DNA from: Desarmillaria ectypa
Taxonomy: Eukaryota; Basidiomycota; Agaricomycetes; Agaricales; Physalacriaceae
Direction of reading: 5' to 3'
DNA: 64,000 nucleotides
Assembly (NCBI GenBank): GCA_030407005.1
Contig: JAUDYN010000012.1
Coordinates: 62,001-126,000 of the forward strand
Positions 36,422-47,614 of this stretch are shown piece by piece (position 1 is the first letter of the stretch; each line of letters opens with the position of its first letter). The position numbers were made by a program, and so were the translations under genes. Below the pieces are notes generated by a model. The model did no database searches. It was not told the origin of the DNA and was given only the letters and a program-made list of their open reading frames with translations.

Positions 36422-36839
36422 TGTTAGGACCCAACTTAATCATGAGACTTGGGATGTCAGCTGACCTCTGAGGGCTGTTATGCATTCGAACAGTTACCCA
36501 AGTAGAGGCTTAAGCATAGTCTTTAGTAAGGTGAGAGTAAGTGGTATATGGTTTAAATTTAGTCAAAAGATAGAGTACAACAGTGTAGTTTACTCTGTTT
36601 ATATACTATTTCTATGGCATTATATATAGATGAAACGATAGAGTCCATGCTTGAATGGTGTCAAAGTAGGATGGTCTGGAAGGATCATTGGTCCAATAGA
36701 AAGTGTCTAGGGTGACAGACAGTGAGAATGAGGGTCTGCCTTGGCAATTAGCTGGATATGAGTCAGAATTGTTGATAGATTAGATGGCTGAGTCATGGAT
36801 ATGACTCGGATAAGATAAGATAATGGAAAAATCATAACA
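36422..36839 (-). mobile_element. 3' LTR of Ty3/Gypsy element B (minus)
   Basis: 418 bp, TGTTAGGACCC to ATCATAACA. The polypurine tract (reverse complement AACAAGGGGGTAA) lies immediately at 36,840-36,852. A TATA-like gtttatatac is near 36,597. Confidence 0.75.
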
Positions 36840-39800
36840 TTACCCCCTTGTTAAAGCAGTTGTCCTGACTGCTAAAGTTCTTCTTCAGGGGTGTCAAACT
36901 GTGTTGCGATTTGACTGATCCAGTACTGATCAATCAGTTTTTTCTATAATTCTTCATCTGGATTGATGATCCACTTGGTATATCCATTTTTTTGTTTAGC
37001 AAGGTAGGCTACATCGCCATGTTCCAAGTATTTGTGGTCCAATATCTTGACCACTACTTTGTTTTTGGTTACAATTTTTGGAGTGTATATGGTGTGGTTT
37101 ATGCTAGCCTGGTACTCTTGGATCACTTCCAATGTGTTTGTCATCTCATTTTCTCGGACCCATGAGTTGTGTTCTCAGGTCCATCCCTTCCATTTGACCA
37201 GATAGTCCATAACTTCTCTGGATGGTTGTCCTCTTTTTGAATGTACTTTCCTTGTACGTGAATCCAGAACTTCTTCAATTTTGTATTCCTCTTGACCATC
37301 GATGAGGTCTGGAGGAGGAGGCAGCAGTTGTTGTTTATTCAGGAATGAAGGTGTGACATAAGGAGTCAACAGCTTCTCATTGAATCAGGGGTGGATTTCC
37401 CAATGGAGTGGTAGTTTCAACTTGTATGCTGCCACTCCTGACTTCTCGATGATCTCGAATGGTCCTGTTTGTTTGTCATCAAGTTTTTTCTTGGGTTGTG
37501 GAAGATGAAGGTTGGCAGTGTCAAGCCAGACCTTGTCACCGATTTTGTATTCCCATGTTGATTGTTTTCGCTTGTCATACTGCACCTTCATTTGTGCCAC
37601 TGCTTTTTCCAAGGCATTGTGTACTTCTTTATGGACTTTGGCCATAGTCTCAGTAAAATCAATAGCTGCAGGATTCGTGAAGCTGGTTTTCTGAATGGAT
37701 TCAGGGATGAGTCGAGGATTATGTCCATATAGGACCATGAAAGGGCTCTTTCCCATGGCTGAATGCATTCGATTGTTGTGGGTGAATTCAGCGAGGGGTA
37801 GCCATGCAACCCAGTTGGTTTGTCAATGGTTGACAAAGATACAAAGGTATTTTTCAACCTCTTGGTTGACCCTCTCTGTTTGTACATCTGTCTGGGGATG
37901 ATACGCCATAGAGGCATTCTGTGTGATGTTCAGCATTCTGTATAATTCCTTCATGAATGCTGAGACAAATTGGGGTCCTCGGTCTGATATGACTACTTGT
38001 GGCATCCCATGCTTTGCGTATACATGGTTGCAAAGCATCAATGCCCATCCTTCAGTGGATAATTCCTCATTACATGGAACTAAGATGATGTTCTTGGAGA
38101 ATCAGTCTATGATGATGAGTAAGGCATCAAAGCCTTCTGATTCCGGAAGACCAGTGACCATGTTGACAGAAATGTGCATCCATGGAGCATCTGGGATTGC
38201 ATTAGGATGAAGAGGTGCAGCCTTGGTCTGTGTATCACTCTTCGTTCATTGACAAGTTTCACACCCCTTGATGTAAGATTTGACATCTCTTTTCATTTTC
38301 GGCCACCAATACTCATAAAGAATGAGTTCCTTGGTCTTGGCAATTCCTGGATGTCCAGTAGTGATATGATCATGATATTGTGAAATGATTTCTCTGCGAA
38401 GGGAAGGTTCTTGAGGAATGTAAATTTGTCTGTCATACCACAAGAGTTCATCTTCTTGGGTGATTCTCTGCTTGTGGTTAAGGGATTTTTCAATCCCCTG
38501 GTCCCACTGGTCTTTCTGTTGGGTTGCATCTCTTATATGCATAGTTCATTCTTTGGCAGTGAGCAGTATTAATGCCCTGAAATGTTCTGGAGAAAGGATG
38601 ACAATATCTTGATTGTCTTCCTTTCCTTGATCATGATCATCTCATCTGCTGAGAAGATCGGCCTTCTTGTTTGCAGTTCCAGCTTTGTGTTGAAGGACAA
38701 AGTGGTATTCAGCTAATTCAGTGACCCACTGAGCTTGTCGACAGTTTAACTTCTGGGGTTTTCAGAAATACTGGAGGTTCTGATGATCTGTCCAGATTTC
38801 AATTGTCTCCTTGGCGCCCATGAGGTAATGACACCATTCTTCCAGTGCTAGCATGATTGCTAGTAACTCCTTATCGTAGATTTCATAATTGCACTTGGTA
38901 ACAGTTAGTGCCTTTGACATGAAGGCAACAGGCCTCCATTTGCCATTCTGTTCTTGGCTAAGGATGGTGCTGATGGCTCCGTCACTAGCATCAGCCTCTA
39001 CTCGGAATTTTCCATTATCGGAGGGGATTGTTAGAATTACATTCATTGTCATCAACTTTTTGAGTTGAGAGAATGCTTGTTCCTGGTCTGATCCCCATGT
39101 CCAGTCCACTTTTCCAGTTAACTGGGTAAGGGGACACACAATCTTGGAATAATCCCAGATGAACTTTCTGTAGAAATTTGTGAATCCTAAGAAAGACTGT
39201 AACTCTTTCTTTTTTGTTGGGGTTGGCCATTCCACTATCCCAGCAATCTTGACTGGGTCCATGCAAATGGCATCTTTGCTGATGATAAATCCTAAATACT
39301 CGGTTTTGAGTACTTCAAACTCGCATTTCTTGGCTTTGAGAAATAGTTTGTTTTCTCGAAGATGTTGGAGAACTTGTCGAACTATGTCTTGGTGTTCAGA
39401 CAAGGATTTCATGAAGATGAGAACATCATCAAGGTAAATGGTTACTTTTCCTCTGGTGATCAAGTCCTTGAAAATGTTGTTCATCATCCACTGGAACATA
39501 GTGGGTGAATTCATAAGGCCAAAGAACATCACTGTAGGTTTGAAAAGACCTTGGTTGGTTCTGAACACGGCTTTTTCTTCATCCCCATTTCTGATATGGA
39601 CGTTGTTGTATCCCCACCAAATGTCCAACTTGGAGAAATACTTCACTCCTCATAACTTGTCAATGAGCTCAGAAATTAAGGGAAGAGGATAACAATTTTT
39701 TATTGTCATTTTGTTCAGTTTTCAGTAATCCTGAACAGGTTGTAGTGAGCTATCTTTTTTCTTGACAAAGAAGAAAGGGGAGGTGAAGGGAGATTTTGAG

Positions 39801-41572
39801 GGATGGATTTGCCCTGAGTCTAAGTTCTTGTCTGTTTCGGTTGAGCAGATAGACTTTGCAGTCCAGGGTGGATTTTGTGTTGGGGATGAGCTCGATGGCA
39901 TGGTCCCAGGGTCTTCATTCAGGTAAGTCGTCAAAGCTTTCCTTTGAGAATAGGTCTCTAAAGCTTTGGTACTGAGGAGGCATGAGCTCCTCAAACGTTT
40001 GTTTCAGTTTTTCTGCATTGGCAGCCGCTGCTAGTTCATTTGCATGATGGATGGCACAAAGGATGATTTCTTCTTGCATGTTGATGGCAAGAATACTTTC
40101 ACCTTTCTCTAGCTCTTCGTCCCATTGGTCTTCTTCATCTGCATTGGGAAGTGTAAAGTGATTCTGTACACAGTGGCATCATCCGAACATCATGGTTCCT
40201 GCTTTCCAATTGACGAAAGGATTGTGGCCCAAGTATACAGTCTTGGAGCCCAAGTCAGTGACTGCAAGGTCAATTCGTTTGCTGTGGTCTCTGATGGTCA
40301 TTCAGAGTTCCACAAATTTGGTGACATCGCCTGCCTTGTTGTGGGTTCCATCTGCATTGTAGACTGGAATTGGGGTGGCAGCCTTTCAGGTGTCCAGCTG
40401 GTGTTGCTGGACATAGGTTCGATTGATAGAGCTGCCTGTACAGCCACTATCCAACAATGCTCAGGTTGTCAACATCTGTTTCCCGGTACATGGGGAAAGC
40501 TGGATATCCACCAGAAAGTCTCGTCCTGAGCTTTTGGTACCATGGATATAGCGGATCAGTTCATGGAGTTCATAGAGTTGCTCATGCACAAGACTCTCTC
40601 CAGTTCTCAAGCTCTGAATGAGCTCGTCATCTATCTCTCCAAGTTGTTTTGGGTGAACCCAAATAGAGAGAACTGCCTTGGCTGTGGCCAAGTCTGTGGA
40701 GCTGTGAACTGCATGCAGAGTCCAGTCAATACTGAATGGTCTGTACCATTGGTGATCATGTGCCTTCCTTTTGGACAGGTCTCCGAGGTTTGGTACCCCC
40801 TTGTTAGGCAGGATTTTGGGGTTTGGTGCCTCCAAATTGGGCAGGGCTTCAGTTCTAGACTGTTTGGTTTGCCACAGTTTAAAGGCAGTGTCATCATCTT
40901 CGTCAGGTACTTCAATGATAGTGGTTCTACTGGAATGCCCCCTCTTTATCACCTGGGTGCTAGTGACTTCCCCCTGTTCTTCAGCTCTGGTTTGCTTGGG
41001 AACCTCCCAGGCCTCAGAAGGAGTCTGGTATCGGCTTGAGGCATTCGAGGTTCCACTTCTACTAGCCATTGTGGCAGAGTACTGAGCTTTCACAGCTGAG
41101 GTGAATCTCATCAGCATTGCCATTGGCTGCACTACCAGCTGGTCTCCAACCGGTCCAACTAGCATGTGGCCCCACTCCTGGCCTCAGTTAGAGGCACTTT
41201 CCTGGTCCCCTGCTGACCCTGGCGAGGCTGGTGAGCTTGTCCCTCTGCTCAAGGAGGACACTGGAATGTTCAGACCTCTGGGAGGCCTGAGGGAGTCCTG
41301 CCTACTAGTCCCTGCCTATCGCTGATTGCTCAGTGGCATATCTGGTGAGCTAAGCACATTGGACTTCATGGTGGTGCCAGCACCATCTGGCAAGTCCCGC
41401 ACCTTGTCAGGGGCTCGGGATCTGTCACTACAGATACTTGTGTCAGCTTCTTGAAGGAGGATGACATACCTGTTTGTTTTTGATTCTTTGTTTGTCTTCG
41501 GCTTTGGGGTCTGTGAAGTCATGGAATAGATATTCGTATTTTCATGTAATTGTCTATGTTTATAGAAATTAG
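36840..41572 (-). pseudogene. pol: Ty3/Gypsy chromovirus element B, pol (least decayed; gag and 5' LTR absent)
   Basis: Minus-strand order: linker and protease with an intact DSGCTGSS (40,443-40,451); RT/RNase H in one 294-codon frame (39,646-38,762) with YLDDVLIF at residues 71-78 and VEADASDGAIS and YDKELLAIM; integrase with HHCC zinc site (HDHITTGHPG, CETC; 38,542-38,246) and core ISDRGPQF and PQTDVQTERVNQE; then a GPFEII-type beta-barrel region and chromodomain (DYLVKWKGWT, HNSWVRENEM; about 37,300-37,100). The first integrase Asp is Asn (HISVNMVTGLP; codon 38,162). Stops are few, mostly CGA to TGA (e.g. after NLQYF at 38,762). More CG remain than in A or C, so B is the youngest. It lacks gag and is cut at 41,572 by R. 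Confidence 0.9.
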
Positions 41573-42940
41573 TCTGATGATGTGCTTGGTTACGGCGAGT
41601 GACAAAAGAATTAGGGAATGGAAATGAACACCAATCACACTAAACCTCTTACTACTCTACACTTAATCACCAATATTGAATTCGGGCGGTTTCGAGTACG
41701 ATGGAAGCACTCTGCAGACTTCAATAATCAAGTACAATTGTCTTTAAGACGTTTTGTTCATTACTAGTGAGTTTATACAAAGTACTAGTCATACTAGTGG
41801 GGTGGGTAAGACACAATTGGATAAGAGTGACTTGGTTTGAGCTACTGCACTCGTTCTGACTGAAACAGCTTCAGACTAGTGGCACTCTTGGCCCTATACT
41901 GCTTCCTACAAGTGATAAACACTTGACTAACTGCACTCTTGGCTAACTAGTGGCACTCTTGGCCTAAGAATAAACTATAACTCCGAGAACTTTGCTTGAA
42001 CTAACTTCAAAACACTCCGGACCTTTGCAGGACACAACAGTGACTCTAATGGACTTCAATTCAATGCAATTCTATTGGTGACTTAGCAACTATTAATCAC
42101 TTCATTGAGGTTAAGCACAAAAGCCTTTAGTTGGGGACACCAGTTACTACCAGTGAGGGCTCAACTGCGGGGATGGCTTGCCTGCTTTTCACGAGCACCC
42201 ATCCCACTACTTATATACTACTGAGGCAAAACTATAAATATCATCTGGGTATAGGGTATATTGGTAAGGATTTCTTGGCTAGTCACGAATAATGGTGAAT
42301 AATCACACAATAGTCGGTCTAGTCTGTTTTCTTTTCAAATATTCGGTCTAGAGACTCCACAGTTGGTCTTTCCGCACCCTTGGCACAACTACATGCCCTA
42401 GTAATGCGGTTATATGGATATCCGGATATTGGTGTCTGTAACAGCTATCCAATCATGATCGAGAGTCCAGTCCGGCTCCACTAGCATCGATCATAAGAGA
42501 TCTATATCACAATAGTCAGATCTGGGCTCAAGGTTAATCCATTCCTAATTTATTTCCAAGTCCTGTTTCAAGATTGCCATGTGACTAGTTATCCTGACTT
42601 GGGCATTTATGCCCAGTCTGGGCTGCTAGTGACAGAACTTCATGAGATCTGTGTACTCTGCTCCTGGTTTTGGTGTGCTAGTAGCATCCTTCATTTGCTA
42701 GTGGCTGTATTTCACTTAGTCCTGCTAGCATTCGAGTTACTAGTCTGGCCGGCTGGTAGATTTAACCCACTAATAGTGTTGCATCTAAGTCCTGGCTCTA
42801 CTAGTTGCTTACTGCTTTTAACTATCAGCTCAAAGCCTCAGCTATAGTCCTCTATGTATCACTAGTATAGGATAGACATGCAATAGTATTATTACAAAAT
42901 CACAAAATCTAGGTGTGAATGTGTAGATGGCTTATCATCA
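41573..42940 (+). repeat. Repeat R, full copy (plus), ~1.37 kb
   Basis: Begins near TGATGTGCTTGG and ends near GATGGCTTATCA, with imperfect inverted ends (consensus CCAGTGATATGC). It contains several TAGTGGCACTCTTGGC-type repeats and a TATA-like cttatatacta near 42,214. Its mirror copy is 45,889-47,248. It is either a long solo LTR or a non-autonomous element; no ORF is convincing. Confidence 0.75.
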
Positions 42941-43257
42941 GACAGTCACCTTTGGACTATAGCTATGGTCTTCTGATCTGATGTGGAGGATATGTGGTAT
43001 GAATTAAATTTTAGTTGAAAGGTAGAGAACATACATCATAAACTATGTGACTTATATACCAAAATGAAGATCTAAATATATAACTGTAACCACAAGATGT
43101 CCATGTGGAAAACAAAGGAGATGGCATGCTTGTCACACAAATATGGTGAGGTTATTGTGTTAGCACTGCAACAGATATTGATGGGTACCAGGTATTGATC
43201 AATGGATAAGAGATAAAATAAAATATAAATAAGAGTGAAAATGGAAAAATCATAACA
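42941..43257 (-). mobile_element. LTR of type A, truncated by R
   Basis: From gacagtcacc to ATCATAACA it follows 28,835-29,144 (e.g. ggtcttctgatctgatgtgga, tgacttatatacc, aagatctaaatatat). The outer ~70 bases are missing at the R boundary. Confidence 0.7.
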
Positions 43258-43432
43258 ACACAAGAGTATAACCAGGTGACCATTGCAAGTCATAGCATAA
43301 TAGCTTGTTATCACTTGATAACAACAAGGCAACTGGTCCATGATCCATGATTGGCACTGAGATTAGATAAGATAAGATCAGTGCCTATCAGAAGAAAGAT
43401 AAGATAAGCATAAAAATAGTGAAATCATAACA
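43258..43432 (-). mobile_element. 3' part of LTR of element C
   Basis: Matches 27,960-28,138 (gcaacaaggcaactgg, gatccatgat, ataagataag) and ends AATCATAACA before the polypurine tract of element C. The type-A LTR is inserted in it. Confidence 0.65.
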
Positions 43433-45888
43433 ATACTCCCTTGCTAAGACAGGCATCCTGACTGTCATTATGACCTAACTACTGGTCCTTCCAAAGAGGT
43501 TCCTCACACATTCCATGCACTATTATTTCTATTCTATTAGTTGTCTCCTCCATTTCTGTCTTGGTCATTGGCTTTCCAATACTTGTTGATGAATATTTTT
43601 AGCTCTGGGATTTCCTCCTCATAGTACTAATATTTGATGCTTAGATATTTTTTGACCAAATATTGCCATTTGGCATCATTTTTCTTGGCATTGATAATTA
43701 CTGTAGCTGTGATGAGAGTGACTATGACCACTTGTACTTCCATGGCTCCTTTGGTTTTGAGGTACTTGGCAATCACTCCTTTTGCATTGCCCAAGTTTCT
43801 CTCAGTGACCCACTGGTTTTTCTCAGGCCTATAGCCTTTCTATTTTACCAGATAATCCATAACCATCCTTGATGGTTAACCTTTCCTTCTGTAAACTTTG
43901 TGGATCTATCATTCAGAATAGATTTGATCTCATATTCTTCTTTACTGTGGATGATGTCTGGTGGAGGAGGAGGTGGGTATTCCTGATTGGGAAAGGCCAG
44001 CAGAACATATGCTGTGAGAAGAGTCTCATTAAAGACCAGATAATTTTTCCATGCAGGTGAGAGTTTCAGCTTGTAGGCTGAAAGGCCACATTTTTAATGA
44101 TGGGGAAGGGCCTGACTCACTTGTCATCAAGCTTTTTCTTTGAGTGAGGTAAGTGCAAATTGGTGGTGTTGAGCCAAACCTTTTAACTGATTTGATACTC
44201 AACTGTCATCCTCTTCTTCTTATCATATTTGGTTTTCATTTGCTCAGCTGCTTTCTGTAAGGTGGTCTTGGTCTCATTATGGATACACTTCATCATTTCT
44301 TTGAAGGACTCTGATGCAGGAGTGTGGAGGGAAGAATGAGTATTCAAATCAGGAGTGATTTGAGGATTTTAGCTGTAGTTGATCTGGAATGGGCTTTTGC
44401 CCATTGCAGAGTGTATGCAATTATTGTCTTGAAAAGCTGCCAATGGCAACCATTCAGCCCAGTCTGTTTGTCAGTGATTGATGAATATCTGAAGATATTT
44501 TTCCATCTTCTGATTGACTCATTCAGTTTGGCCATCAGTGTGAGGATGAAATGTGGTAGAGGCATTTCTCTTGATTTGAAGCATGTCATATAAGTCTGCT
44601 AGGAACTCAGACACAAACTGGGATCCTCAGTCAGATATAATAGTTACAGACATACTATATTTGGAGTATAGTTTGTTATGTAGGATTTGAGCCCATCCTT
44701 TGCATGAAAGCTTGGTGTTGCAGGCAATCAGAATTATTAACTTAGAGAATTGGTCAACAATGATCAAAATAGCATTGTGGCCATTGGAAATAGAGAGTCC
44801 AGGAACCATATTGACTGAAATATGAGTCTATGGCTCTGAGGATACTTCATTGGAGTGAAGTGGTGCTCATTTGGCCTGAGTGCTTGATTTGGTTCTTGTG
44901 CAAGTCTTGCATGCCTGGACATAAGTTTTGACATCCTTCTTCATCTTGGGCCACCAATAGTCTCTTAGGACTAGCTCCTTCATCTTTTCTACTTCCAGAT
45001 GCCCAGCTGTGATATGATCATGACAGTGGGCAATAATTTCTCCTCATATAGCATGATCTCTGAGAACATAGATTCTCTGATCATAATAGAGTAAGCTATC
45101 TTTCTCCTGGATTCCCTTTTCATAGTTGAGCAAGATAGTGATTCCTTGATCTCATTTTTGTTGATCTCAGGTCACACTCTTGATGTGCTCATAGGCTTCT
45201 TCTATCATAGGCATAATCATGATATTGAAGAAGTCAGCTTTTAAGACTACTACTTCCTTGTTATCATCTTTGCCTTGTTTATAATCTGCTCTTTGACTAA
45301 GAAGATTTGCCTTCTTGTTGGCAGTGCCAGATTTGTGATGCAGGGTAAAATAGTATTTGGTGAGTTTGGTTACTCATCATGCTTATCAACAATTGAGTTT
45401 CTGAGGCTTTTGGAAATACTGTAAATTTTGATGATCTATTCAAATTTCAAAATCTATGGCTGTGCCCATGAGATAATGCCTCCATTCATCCAAAGCAAGC
45501 AGCTTCTTGTTCTATATCTTGTAGTTGTGTTTGATGATAGTCAGTGCTTTAGATAGAAACATGACTGGTCTCTATTTTCCATCTTGTTCTTAGCTCAAAA
45601 CAGTGCTGATTGCCCTCTCACTGGAATTCACTTCCATGTGGAATTGACCTTTCTCTGTTGGAATGGCTAGGATTATGTCCATGGCCAGTTGAGCTTTAAG
45701 TCACTAGAATGTGACTTGTTGTGTGGTCCCCCATGTCTATTATTCTTTGCTAGTAAGATGCATTATTAGGCAGATAATATTGCTATATCCTTTGATAAAA
45801 CAGTGGTAGAAGTTTGTGAATCCTAAGAAGAATTGTATCTTCTGTTTTTTGGTGGGGACTGGCTACTCCATGATACTGGCAACTTTGA
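43433..45888 (-). pseudogene. pol: Ty3/Gypsy chromovirus element C, RT end to chromodomain (degenerate)
   Basis: Minus-strand remains of an element distinct from A and B: the C-terminal RT segment, RNase H, integrase zinc and core region (VNMVPGLSISNGHNA; 44,809-44,627, with Asn at the first catalytic position, codon 44,811), and a chromodomain-like DYLVK-stop-KGYRPEKNQWV near 43,850. Stops and frame breaks are dense and CG is nearly absent. The upstream part of RT, protease and gag are not seen; repeat R abuts the break at 45,888. Confidence 0.8.
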
Positions 45889-47248
45889 CCAGTCATATGC
45901 TATCTACATATTCATACCTAGATTTTGCAATATGATAACAATACTATTGCACATCTATCCTATACTAGTGATACATACAGGACTATACCTGAGGCTTTGA
46001 GCTGATAGTTAAAAGCAGTAAGTAACTAGTAGAGCTAGGACTTAGATGTGACATCATTAATGAGTTAAATCTATCAGCCAGCCAGACTAGTAACTCAAAT
46101 ACTAGCAGGATCCTGTGAAATATGGCCACTAGCAAATAAAGGATGCTACTAGCACACCAAAAACCAGGAGCAGAGTATACAGATCTTGTGAATTTCTGTC
46201 ACTAGCAAACTAGACTGAGCATAAATGCCCAAGTCAGGATAACCAGTCACATGGCAATCTTGAAACAGGACTTGGAAATAAATTAGGAATGGATTAACCT
46301 TGAGCCCAGATCTGACTATTGTGATATAGATCTCTTATGATCAGTACTAGTGTAGCCAGACTGCACCCTTGATCATGATCAGATAGCTGTTACAGGCACC
46401 AATATCTGGAGATTCATATAACTGCATTACTAAGGCATGTAATTAGGCCAAGAGTGCAGAAAGACTGACTATGGAGTCTCTAGACAGACCATTTGAAAAG
46501 AAAACAGACTAGACCAACTATTGTGTGATTATTCACCATTATTCATGACTAGCCAAGAAATGCTTACCAATATACCCTATACTCAGATGATATTTATAGT
46601 TCTGTACCTGTCTCAGTAGTATATAAGTAGTGGGATGGGTGCTTGTGCAAGGCAGACAAGCTATCCCTGCAGTTGAGCCCTCACTAGGAGTAACTGGTGT
46701 CCCCAATTAAAGGCTTTCATGCTTAACCTCAATAAAGTGGTGAATAGTTGCTAAGTCACCCATAGTATTGCATTGAATTGAAGTTTCTTAGGGTTCACTG
46801 TTGCATCCTGCAAAGGTTCAGAGTGTTTTGAAGTTAGTTTGAGCAAAGTTCCCAGAGTTATCATATTATTCTTAGGCCAAGAGTGCAACTAGTCAAGTGT
46901 TTATCACTTGTAGGAAGCAGTATAGGGCCAAGAGTGCTACAAGTCTGAAGCTGTTTCAGTCAGAATGAGTGCAGTAGCTCAAAACCAAGTCACTCTTTAC
47001 CCAATTGTGTCTTATCCACCCCACTAGTACAAGTAGTACTTTGTATAACTCACTAGTAATGAATAAAACATCTTTAAAACAATCCCACTTGATTATTGAA
47101 GTCTGCAGAATGCTTCCATCATACTTGAAACCACCCAGATTCAATATATTGGTTATTAAGTGTAGAGTAGTGAGTGGTTTAGTATGATTGGTGTTCATTG
47201 TCATTCCCTAATTCTTTTATCACTTGCCATTACCAAGGCCATCACTGG
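45889..47248 (-). repeat. Repeat R, full copy (minus), ~1.36 kb
   Basis: Reverse-complement counterpart of 41,573-42,940 along its whole length, with ends CCAGTCATATGC and GGCCATCACTGG (imperfect inverted termini). CG content is far lower than in the plus copy, so this copy is older or was more exposed to CpG decay. It interrupts element C inside RT. Confidence 0.75.
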
Positions 47249-47614
47249 TATCAATTTTACTGTCATTGACATTGATCTTTAAGCACTCAAAATTTTGGAG
47301 TTCCAATTATTCAGCCAAAGCAAAGAGGCAGGCATAACAGGTAACTGACTATCACAAAGTACACTAACATTTAAAATCATTTTGATAAATATCAGAACTC
47401 ACTCTGATTATGACCTGTTCACTGTGGATGCCACATTAATGATAAGCAGGAAATGTCTAGAAATGCTCCACAACAATTAAGAAACATGTAAAGTAAAGTT
47501 GACTAATAAGTCACATCAACTAAGGTTTGAACTTTCATGGCATGCAAGGGTGGTACCATGCAGGTGACCATGCAAAATTTCTAGTGCCCCCTATACACTT
47601 GTTCTAGCCAAGCT
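47249..47614. other. Downstream of amylase relic; possible starch-binding remnant
   Basis: Minus-strand frames show NFTLHVS and WLNNWNSKILSA, faintly like CBM20 starch-binding modules that follow some fungal amylases. Frames are broken and the likeness is weak. Nothing else is seen. Confidence 0.25.

Noticed and set aside
40542..41039. 165-codon plus-strand open frame
   Set aside because: It is antisense to the pol linker/protease region of element B, which has family motifs on the minus strand.
47249..47614. CBM20 starch-binding domain
   Set aside because: Only faint likeness in broken frames; kept as a possibility in the feature note but not claimed.
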